A stretch of DNA of 13,821 nt from NCBI GenBank assembly GCA_002900995.3, contig PJEW03000060.1:1-13821 (forward strand), given 5' to 3'. A model generated the notes under the pieces. That model made no database searches, was not told the origin of the DNA, and worked only from the letters and a program-made list of their open reading frames with translations. Position 1 is the stretch's first letter. The number at the start of each line of letters is the position of its first letter. The translations under genes were made by a program, and so were the position numbers. Source of the stretch: Ganoderma boninense. Its lineage: Eukaryota > Basidiomycota > Agaricomycetes > Polyporales > Polyporaceae. Below are positions 1 through 8,821 of the stretch, one piece after another.

Positions 1-540
1 CCCGGGGCCCCTAGCCTGGTTTTTTTTTGTGGAAAAAAGTAGTTTTAAATTTAACAGCATGCCATTGCCGAAACCCGTTCCCAGCGGGAGGAAATAATTC
101 CAAGGATTGCGAAAGCACAAGGGACCCTTGGCCTAAGATGTGTGGAGTTGAGGACCCAGTGGGAAATCCCGGGTGGTTAATCACCCCAAGGCCCCAAAGG
201 AAACCTCCCCCGGCCCCCCCCAGCCGGGTGGTTTCCCTGGCCACCTTCAAAGGGACCGCAAATTTGGAAATTAACAAGTCCAAGAGCGTGAAAGTGGAGG
301 TTCCGGAAGGCAAAGGACACGAATTAAGGTGATGATCCCCGGGGCATGGTTTTTCCTAGTCCCTCGCCCCAAAGGTAAAAGTCCGGTTTCTAATTACCCT
401 GGCAGGGAACGATTAATCGGACAAGCATTTTAGGATTGGATCGGAGGGCGAGACGGGGGGACCACCCCAGGGGGGCGCCCCCAACTGGACAAATTACCCC
501 CTTGCGAAACTAAAGCTCAAGTTTCGCCGCTTGCTGCATC
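1..540. other. run-rich sequence without a recognisable gene
   Basis: The stretch is dominated by repeated-base runs (runs of T, C, G and A of 4-9). Open frames of about 100 codons exist on both strands, but none has recognisable motifs, and the two overlap as mirror images. I see no gene here. Confidence 0.5.
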
Positions 541-1020
541 TCACCCACCATCGTCTGTATCGTCTCTGAGCCCCGATATTTCGTGGCCACTGCATAGCCG
601 AATCCGCGGGTACAGTGTATGGCTGTTCAAGTTGCTCGATTCAGAGTTCTCTGCACCGCCGCACTGACCACGACTCAAGTCGTCACGATGTCCGTCAGTC
701 GATCGTACGTCTTCCTCCTCCTCACTGGAAAACTGATGCCAATGTTTTGAAGCCATTACTGTACGACTTTGCGTATCTATCGTCCGACTTGGAGCAATCT
801 ACGGCGGCCATCGTTCCAATCAATTGACCTGACATGCTTCTTCGCAGAAGCTCACCGAGAACGGACGTCTGCGCACCCCCATCTGCGTCCTTTGGCAATC
901 CTCCAACCAGCAAACATAGTAGACGTCAGATTATGAGTATAAGAAGTACACTAGGCCGCTAAAAGCAGTTCGTATTGCCCAGCCAGCTGACTTGCAGTTT
1001 CTTCCTTCCCTTCGTCCCTA
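541..1020. other. normal-texture island, possible unidentified small gene end
   Basis: Base texture is normal here, unlike both sides. On the plus strand an open frame runs 615-827, and a good acceptor (TTCTTCGCAG, ending near 847) follows. Joining from a GTATCT donor near 773 would continue the frame to a TAA at about 961. The product is unrecognised and the model is speculative. Confidence 0.2.
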
Positions 1021-3084
1021 TTCCGCCTGGTAATTTATAGGGCCCGGGGGGCGCACTGCTTCTGCCCTGCCGTTCCCTCGCCTCCAGGGCTCCATGCGGG
1101 TGGAGCTGATACCATATCCCCCTGACAGTATCCCCCAAAGTCTCACTCGCGAAATATGCTCATGGCGGACCCTGTTGAGGAGGCTCTGGGCAAGACCTCG
1201 AAATGTGGATTAAAACCCTGTCGGCGTCCGCCTCGCTGCGGCTCCGGTGTCGTTCATCCCCAACGCCTAAACACCAGCGAAGGGATCCCCTTGTACGTGC
1301 TTTTTAACGTGTCCCGAAATTGGGGTTCAACTATTAACGGGGGCTTGCAGGGACTAGGGAAAAAATACCATCTTACGACCAAATTGGGCCCCAAAAAATT
1401 TCCCGGTGGGGCCTTTACAGGTGAGCTTTTCAAACCCTTTTGAAACTGGGGGGTGGAAAGTTTTCCGCAAGTGACATCTGGAAACCCTCAAAAACCCGCT
1501 TCCGCCCGGTTGAAAAATGGGTGCCGCACTTTCACCCGGGGAAAGGGGTCTGTCAAATTTCCCCAACAAGGGAGGATGCCAGGGAGATGTAGAAACAAGA
1601 GCGGATCCTAAACGGGCACGAGTTTTCCCAGGGTGGTTTACAAACTTGGGGCTCTATGCCCCGAAAAAAACCCCTTGAGAGACATTGATGCGACTTTGGA
1701 CTGGCTCCCCGGAAATTTTTGCCGACTTCGGGGTGTCCGCCGAGGCGCTATGAAATCTGCTTTGGGTGTCACGTCACAATGGATGAGAAGACGAGGGAGA
1801 AAGTGAAGCTCGGGTGCTAATGTTGGGAAAAGGATCGGGGAGAGTTTTTTGGTTAAAAAGACACCGAGCTCCTTCTACGAGGCATCGATTTTTAAGATCA
1901 TGGGAAGGGAGCACCTCAGTAAGTTGTCGCGAAGGATGAATTAACCATGTGACGGTTGTGACCCCTGCTAGACGGGCCGGGGGGAATAGGCTACTAGGTA
2001 ATTGTGTTCCGTTTGCGGGGGTTTATGGCCAACTCTCCTCTCCAGGGCAGGCATTTTGGGTTTCTCCCGATAGCCACAGGGCTCTCAAAATTCCCCCGCA
2101 GGGACCATGTGTACTTTTTTTTTCCTCATGGTCGATTTTGGCTGTCGATCAGCTTCATTACTTGGGATGTTAAACCCCAAATTCTATTTGGTAAGTTTCC
2201 CCGGGCCCGACAGGGCTAGGAACTGACCTTGTGCCGTGGTAATAAAACAAACAGGAAAATTTTTCAACAGCCCTTATATTTTAAAAAACGATTTCGGGAT
2301 TTCCTCGCATCCTGAAGGAGTCAAAGGGGTATAAAGAGAAATGATGTTATCCTCAGTGTAGATGGGAAAATGCCCCCGCTAAAAACCCTCGCCGGCGCTT
2401 TTAGGCGACTCTGAGCAGCAAGCTCGCCAAAACACTTTGGTATCGTCAGTCGATTGCGGGAAGACGTTTATGTTAGCCCCCTAGTTCACCCACGTTTTCT
2501 CTTTCTTCAATACTGACTTTTCTTCAGGTCGACACGCGTAGCGATTTTCACGGAGAACGCTTGCCAGCTCGACTCGGACCGGGTGTCTAGGGAAATTTTT
2601 TGAACCGAGAACGCCGGTCCTCCCGTTCCCCATTCTGCGTGGATGTTTTTTTTTCCCCTAAAAATTACCTCGCCCCAGCCCCCCAAGTGCGGTCCTGGTC
2701 CGGCAATCAACCACGACAAACTTTGGGAAAAACCTTTATAAAGCAATTCAGGACGATTGGATGGCCTCGACACGGCTGGTTTAAACGTCCTTCCCCCCAG
2801 GGGTTTTCCCCCGTTTATGCGTGTGATTTTGGGGTTGATGGGCTGACCCTGATTTTGAAGTCAGCGGTGATTTCTCTGCTGGGGGTTGGATTTTCTCGAA
2901 CAGAGCGTCGACGTGCAGGGGCCCCGGGGCTACTGCAACCTACCGAAGCGTGGGGCCAGGTTGCTTGCTACATGTCCGTATCTTTTGGGATCGGAAGCAT
3001 CCCCGCTGGCCCATCCTCCTCGACAACCCGCGCGGGCATTTCCTACTCGGAAATTTCTGTAAAGGGTTTTTTCCCCCGGCTTAC
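1021..3084. other. run-rich sequence, coding remnants possible but unidentified
   Basis: Most of this stretch has the same repeated-base texture as the left end. Around 1750-1900 the plus strand reads in one frame CFGCHVTMDEKTREKVKLG, a stop, then CWEKDRGEFFG, a stop, then KDTELLLRGIDF, a composition typical of real protein but of no family I recognise. The open frame at 2600-3121 has no motif. Frame errors may hide one or more genes. Confidence 0.3.
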
Positions 3085-3300
3085 CATTATCCGGCGGATC
3101 TCACTTTGGCCCCCCCTTTAAGGGGGCAGTATCTCCCCTTTCCCCGCCGCCTCAAAGGGGTCCAGCGGCGTTCCCGCCGGGGGACGAGTTGTGCATCGAG
3201 AAAATGCCCTTTTTCAGCATCCCAAAGACACTTTCCTCCGGGGGTAGGGTTCGAAGGCCCCTTCCCAGTTTCTTTCCCTGCTGACCGCCGAAACGCCTAG
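3085..3300 (+). pseudogene. possible BTB/POZ-domain fragment, frame broken
   Basis: Across shifted plus-strand frames there are pieces resembling the BTB domain common in basidiomycete proteins: YHYPADLTL near 3085-3115, then DELCIEKMPFFSIPK at 3184-3228, DTFLRG at about 3227-3244 in the next frame, and GFEGPFPVSFPAD at about 3246-3287 in a third. The expected pattern is a short beta strand, then FxIPK, then a phrase ending FxxMFxLP. A possible continuation, SVVVPRG near 3323-3345, would suit the following strand. The sequence here is run-rich and could carry base-call errors. It might be chance; this call is tentative. Confidence 0.28.
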
Positions 3301-4599
3301 TCTCTTGACGTTTTTTCATCGCGATCCGTGGTCGTTCCGAGGGGGCCGCCCAGGGGGCCCCCCGGGGCCGGGGTCGCGGTTTTCAAATTGCCATCTCCTT
3401 TCGCCCACTCTCGCGGGTTTTGGGTTCCCCCGGCCCGTTTTACCGGGAAAACCGGCCCAAAGAAAAATTAACCCAACTCGCAAAAGCACAAAATGTTTCC
3501 AGGGGCTGGGAACCCTCACGAAAAAGGAGAGCGCAAAAGATTCATCTTGCGGTTCCGAGCGCTGGGTTTGGCCGCTTAAAACCCCGGGGAAAAAACCCCA
3601 GGAACCCGCTATCGTTTCTCTCGCCGAAAAGCCCCTCAGTCGGATCCCCTGCGTTCTAGGTATCCATACGCCTTTCTTGGGTACACTCGAAGCCCCCTTT
3701 GTCAGACAGGATCCCCTTTTACAAATCCGGAAACCCCCCGTTGTTACATTTTTTTACTACCATCCTCTCATACTTTTTCAACACTCTTCCTGAACAGTCG
3801 TCACCCACCCCCTTTTTTTGTCTTTAATTTGGGCCCCTTTTAATGGTTTCCCCATCTGCCCTCCCGGTCGTTGTCTCGTTCTTTGTATCTTTTAAGTACC
3901 ACGTCAAACCGTAGGCTAAACCCTGCACCGTTTGACGTAGCGGGATCTTCTGTGCGGGGCTGGACGACACGAACAGGAGTGATCGTCGTTCTCGTTCTCG
4001 GAGTTCCGTCCTCCGATCGATGACCGATGAACTGCGCTCGAATAACAGACTGGACCGCCCATTGCCGGTACGACGCCTCTTTCGCAGTTCGCGAAGGATC
4101 GACAACATAACCGGCATACGTGAGCGGCTAGCCTCTTCGCGCATGTGTATGCGTCTCGAAACACGTCCTGGGAATCTCCACGTGACGATCTAGATAAACC
4201 ACCGCGCATCGCATGCATCTTCACGTGCCATCGCCTCGCAAGTTGCACTATCGCACCTCACGTGCGTCCATATGGCTCTGATTATGGCACGGGATGTTGT
4301 TCGTCTCGGCCACGAATCGCTCGAGTTCGCTAACAAAGTCCGTTAGCCCTAGTGATAGCCTCTCTTGCAGAACAGCTTGCTGGACAGCACAAGGCTTCAT
4401 GTCGCAGCTCGTCGGTTGAACCCAGCTCGAGCCCGGCCGTCGTTGCGATTTATCCGTCGGCTCTGGCATATCGACGGAGCGCGCGCGTACGCCGCGGTTC
4501 CGTGTCCGTCTTGTCAGAATAGTTGGCGTCGCAGGCTCTCTCCTACGTCACGTTTCTAGGTTCATATCGGCGACGCGTTTGCAGGCGACGCGCTATCAG
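3301..4599. other. downstream of GH47: run-rich part, then normal DNA
   Basis: Run-rich texture continues to about 3850, ending in a C/T-rich stretch. From 3850 the texture is normal. On the minus strand, 4270-4430 has a segment (LSLGLTDFVSELERFVAET) that aligns loosely with the C-terminal part of GH47 enzymes, so the mannosidase gene may end near 4280. Nothing else is recognised. Confidence 0.3.
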
Positions 4600-6799
4600 T
4601 AGGCCGTCGTGTTGTGCGGCAGCTGTTTCAAATGTGTACTCTCGCCACGAGCCGGTAGGTACGGACGGTATGCGCATACCGATGCGGATCCTCAGGGCTC
4701 CCCGCCATGCTAGCGTAATCTTCAGTAGCGGCTTCACCGGTCGTTATATACTGAAGGAACCCTCTCGTTCCGTACGCGAGCTGGGAGGCGGACGCGCTGC
4801 CGCGATGCCCCACAGTCTTTGCCGAGATCGCTCGGGCGAGACACTGCAATTGCGAGCAAGAGATTCTGGGGCCACGTCAGTGCCAGTACTCTCGTCCTCA
4901 CTCAGCAATATCAATCAAGTGTGCTCGAGACGGAGAGTTCAGAACTGCACTATAGATATGAATGAGGCGGGCTCGTGAGGAGGAAAAACTGTGCAGCAGG
5001 TGCTATTCGCGCTAGAGTGTACCTCCAGACACCCTGTTTGGGCTACAAGCCCGGAGCTCAAGATTGACAACTCGTGTTCAATCATAGGTTTACTACACAA
5101 CATAGGGTCGTGCCGCTCCTATGAGATCTCCCATTTTGCGCGCGCCCGTTGAAGCACGGCCGGTGCGAGCCGGACTGTGAAGACGCACGAGGCGGTACCG
5201 ATATCAGCTCTCTTTCCTCACGTGCGTCCGGGTTCATGACTGAGACGTTACCGCGTGACCCTCCTACCACACTACGACCGACAGTGATACCTCTCTAGGT
5301 TAGGAAGGATGCGGTCAGAACAAGTCAGTGGAGATGCGAGATATATGAGAAGACGATTGAACATACCCTGAGGAGTTTTTAATAGACGAACCCACGCGTG
5401 CCCAATTATCCGCGAAGATGTCTTTGCCCGGTTTTGGGGGCCCAAGGGGATACTTGATGAGGTACTCGGGTAGTTTCCCCCCCTCCGCCCCATGTTCCCG
5501 GGGCATTCACTCCCGATTCCAGAAAAGAAGATAATTCGGATCACTCACGTTTGTAAGCCCCAAAACGGGCTCGCTCGTACCCGGGTCGATTCTTGAGTGG
5601 AAAGCCGGGAAAAGGGTTTTGGGGCTGTAAAACCCCACCGTTCAACAATGCGCCTAGGGCCACTGCGAGTGTTTACAAAAACGACCTGGGAATAATCCCC
5701 TTTACCGCATTTTCGCAAAAAGCGCGGTAGGTGTTCGTTTCCGGTGTAGCGCTAATCGGATCGTACAATACATCGCGTTTTGAGGTGGGCCCGGCAACAC
5801 CGAAACGGAGGGCGACACTTTTCGAAAAGGGGCCCCACTCCAGCGTAGTTTATAGCGAAAAATCAGCGCCCGGACGGGCCCCCGTCACGCATTATAGCGC
5901 ATTTTTACCATTTTTTCCGTCCCAAGCCGATGGCAATGTTGGTGCGTCCCGTCATCCGTAGTTGTTGATGTTGAGTGTCCCGTAGGGGATAGTGTTACCC
6001 TACAAAAAGCCGTCAGTTTTGGCGCGAGGGTGGCATGATATAGCCGAATCTCACACGAGACCATGCGAATGCGAGTTTGTCAACGAGGGTCTGAGCCTGC
6101 GTGACGAGCACGGAGTACGTTTGTTCCGACGCTCGTAACGGCCTGAGGAGACCTCCGACGTAACGGATCGTCGTCTCGAAGACACTGTCGCCGAACCCCA
6201 ATCGTGAGCGGCGCATGGAGCATGGTGAAGCCAAGGCCAAGCGCGAACCTGACAGTGCTCCCGGAGTGATCGCGAGTGAAGTCGACAGTGGCGATATGGT
6301 TTACCGCTTGGTCCAGGGAATCCTACAGAACATGTACATGAAAAAGATGAGTGATCTGTCCGGCTCGCTCTACACGACTCCGGAGAGCGCACCGTTTCAC
6401 CCATAATAGCCTCTCGTCAGGGAGTCAACGGCGGAAGGTTATACCATAGCTGAGTGCGGAGACTTACCAGTGTGGTAAGGGCATCGACAAGCGAGGCACC
6501 CCAGCCGTTCCGACCATCGGTCCAGCTCATGGAAATGGGAGTGAGGTCATCGTGGGGGTAAGCGTATTCCCTAAGTAAAAAAAACAGATCGAGCTGTAGC
6601 ATATTGGAGGGACCCGTCGAGAGCGTAATCTACCCACATGTATGCGTTCCAGCTTGTCAGGAAGATGTCCTTTGACATTTTGCCTGTGCGTCGAGGCGTC
6701 CGACGGGAGGGCTATACCCGGATCCTGGATGCTCGCGGCGAAGCTGCCAGACAAACATGCAAGAGCGATGATCGACCCGCGGAGCGACGACGATACCAT
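4600..6799 (-). CDS. GH47 class I alpha-1,2-mannosidase, secreted, frame broken several times
   Basis: This gene would encode a calcium-dependent alpha-1,2-mannosidase that trims N-glycans in the secretory pathway or outside the cell. The ATG at 6799 opens a hydrophobic signal-peptide-like segment. Family blocks then follow in the right order: SWNAY (about 6645), YPHDDLTPIS (about 6550), NGWGASLVDAL (about 6500), SVFETTIRYVGG (about 6165), LVDKLAFAW (about 6080), TNIA (5940), TLEWG (5840), ENAVKGII (5705), EYLIKY (5450), FADNW (5410), SHxxCFNG (5160), a block like the family's IGPES (4870), QLAY..RGF..ITTG (4770) and WREYTFE (4640). Introns join most blocks between 6799 and 6000. Frameshifts are needed at 6669-6670 (one extra G), near 5955, near 5860, near 5380 and elsewhere. 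Usual family length is about 500-580 residues. The C-terminus is uncertain; weak similarity may continue to about 4280. It is either a decaying gene or a real gene in poor sequence. Family call is firm; intactness is not. Confidence 0.82.
5295..5366 (-). other. GH47 late intron
   Basis: A GTATGT donor and a CTAACCTAG end enclose 72 nt on the minus strand. It follows a LLR-like stretch after the SSIK block and precedes an ITVG-like stretch, which matches the family order of SSIKTLLR then TSTVG. The flanking exons are frame-damaged, so the exact join is uncertain. Confidence 0.55.
6000..6054 (-). other. GH47 intron 5
   Basis: A GTGAGA donor and a TTTTTGTAG acceptor enclose 55 nt on the minus strand, with a CTGAC branch site 12-15 nt before the acceptor. 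Splicing joins KLAFAWSR to GNTIPYG, as in related mannosidases. Confidence 0.75.
6185..6248 (-). other. GH47 intron 4
   Basis: A GTTCGC donor and a GCGACAG acceptor enclose 64 nt on the minus strand, with a CTCAC-type branch site. Splicing creates the serine codon in SGSTVSVFETTIRYVGG, a strongly conserved family block, in frame. Confidence 0.8.
6323..6392 (-). other. GH47 intron 3
   Basis: A GTGCGC donor and a TTCTGTAG acceptor enclose 70 nt on the minus strand. Splicing joins IMGET to DSLDQAVNHIATVDF, which fits the family. Together with intron 2 it leaves an exon of only 18 nt (6393-6410). Confidence 0.6.
6411..6467 (-). other. GH47 intron 2
   Basis: A consensus GTAAGT donor follows the VDALTTL block on the minus strand. 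The proposed acceptor ends GAGAG, which is not the usual YAG, but this junction gives LTTL-AIMGET, matching the family's LST-x-x-IMG pattern. The acceptor is therefore less certain than the donor. Confidence 0.55.
6571..6637 (-). other. GH47 intron 1
   Basis: On the minus strand a GTGGGT donor and a T-rich tract ending ACTTAG enclose 67 nt. Removing it joins SWNAY to EYAYPHDDL, the expected family sequence, with the split codon restored in frame. Confidence 0.75.
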
Positions 6800-6874
6800 A
6801 GCGACCTTGGGGTAGGCTGAGGTGAGTCTGCAGAGGAGAAAAATGACGCAATGAGTCGCCGTTGGACCGATGCA

Positions 6875-6881
6875 CTTTTAT
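6875..6881 (-). promoter_or_regulatory. TATA-like box of the GH47 gene
   Basis: The minus strand reads CATAAAAG about 75 bases upstream of the ATG at 6799, a plausible distance for a fungal core promoter. The interval between is pyrimidine-rich in part. No other promoter element was recognised. Confidence 0.35.
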
Positions 6882-8740
6882 GTGGTCTGTAAAGCCCGCC
6901 CTCCGAGCCTCGGGGGGGCCGCGGTCGTTGTCCGCTCGGCTCTCACGGCCTCCACAGTTCGCATCGTCCCGGGCTCCAAGCACGCCCTAAGGCCGAGGCA
7001 TCCTCATCCGGATACTTCTATGGCTTGTGATCGGCGAGAGCGTCAGCCTAATGCTTAAAAACAATCATGCCTCGCGAGCTCACTCACACGCCTCTGTTCG
7101 ACTGCATTGTGCCATTCTGACCAGGAGCGAGCATATCTGGTCCGCCAGCATTCACAGCCACTGGGGGAAGAGAACAATGTCTGGGAGTCGATGAAGGCAG
7201 ACGTGTCTGAAGAACAGCATTTTGCCTGTCATCTGGGCGGTGAATGCGGGATTTATGGACCAAACGAAAGCCTGCAAGTGACTCACCAATGCTCACCGGA
7301 TGTGGGCCGTGCTGTATTCAAACAGCTGCGCTGGTGGCCAGTCATATTTGTGATGCCACGGACACATGGTAGCAAGTTTGAATAGGACCCTCGGATAGTG
7401 TGCCCATAGCAGCTGCAGCTGACTGACGTCGCAAAAGCTGGTCGAGAATGCGCAGCGGGAATCACCCCCAAACGGACAGTGGCTTTACGAGACTCTCCAA
7501 GAAGCGCTAGTGGGAGGAGCGTGGGAGGTGGAACATGAACGGCGAACATAAACTCATCCTCTCACGGAAAAGCTGCGCAAAGGCTCCTCTAGGCAGAAAG
7601 GAACTGCGGCAAATGGGCTCGTGCTGAGTGGACTCGGACGTATCCCATGCGTCTGTCGCTCTAGGCTCGGATAGACCGACCAAAAGTGGGGTGGAGTATC
7701 TGGCTTCAGCAGTGATCGCGCGAGGATCGATGACCGCGGCAGATCTTCAGCTGGTCAAGGTCACCAAAGCAAAACCATCTTCGGAGGGAAAAAAATGGGG
7801 GCTTGTGTCAGAGGTACATCGCCAAGCCGTATCCCAAGTACTGCGGAGAGGACGTACATCTCCTTGATTGGCAAGCAGGCATCTGTTGAAGGCTTCACGG
7901 CCATGATCGTGCAATCTGCAGAGAAAACGCGGTTGTCAAGAACAGTCGGAGATAGAGGCCAGAAAATCGAGACAGACCAACCTTGTTCTGAGCCTAAACT
8001 TTTTTCTCATTCGTGATCCGAGAAGTGAAGGTGGTCCGTGCAGCGCCCCGCCGCCCGACCACCGGTCAAGGTTCCAGAGGCCAAGAATAGTCCTCACGGG
8101 TTCTTTGGTTTCGTCACCCAAGGGTTTCATGCTGGTTTTTGTCAAGTTCTATTCCACAATTAGGCTGGTCTGGAGGCATTCTCCGGTCGCTTCGAACTTG
8201 CTAGGTCTCGAGCGTATTCTGTTGCGTGGCCTGGTGAGCTCGAAGTGTTCATTCTCTCCTGGCGCTCTTCATGGGCCTATAAGAGACACGAATCAATGTA
8301 ATGAACAACAGAGAAAAAGGTCCCAATGACAAGCCATGCGGATACCTTGTCAAAAACTTCAAGTTGAACGCATGCGGTGCCGAACCAAGCGATGGGGAAC
8401 TCCTATGGAAGGCATTGCAAGAGAGGATGGATCGACCTGTAATGGTTTCTTCCAGAAGAGGGCACTTCTCAAGTCGTGAAAGACTAAGCATTCTGCATTC
8501 TCGGTGACGAGCCTGAGCGGTGGTTCTAAGCACGGAGAAAACGGCGCTGGTGCTTACCGTGGGCCTGGTCCGTGGCCTCCCAAGCCCGGAATTCTCCGAA
8601 AACGACCTGACCCTGAAGACATGGTGTAGCGCAGGCTTGGATCAGGGAACCATACTATGATACTAACTTGAAGCTCGTCCCAAGCAAGCTCATATCAAGC
8701 CACTGGCTGTCCACTGCTTGTGGCACTCCTTCCAAATCCT
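6882..8740. other. about 1.9 kb without an identified gene
   Basis: Open frames of 60-94 codons occur on both strands (for example 7107-7385 plus, 7283-7549 minus, 8249-8533 minus) but overlap one another and carry no family motif. The minus strand near 7080-7300 has several donor-like GTGAGC/GTGAGT sequences and could hold a multi-exon gene I cannot resolve. No transposon ends or RNA genes were seen. Confidence 0.35.
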
Positions 8741-8821
8741 GCTCAGACTAGCATATTACTATTCATACTAAGAGCACTACAGGTCGTTGTCTCAATCCCG
8801 GGCGCCCTCTGACCACACCGC

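Noticed and set aside
2600..3121. 173-codon plus-strand open frame as a gene
   Set aside because: No recognisable motif, lies in the run-rich sequence, and is contradicted by overlapping frames of similar quality.
3241..3262. GGTTCGAAGGC resembling a tRNA B box
   Set aside because: No matching A box or cloverleaf arms at the right distance on either side.
4145..4978. Plus-strand open frames between 4145 and 4978
   Set aside because: They are antisense to the C-terminal part of the GH47 gene, whose motifs are visible on the minus strand.
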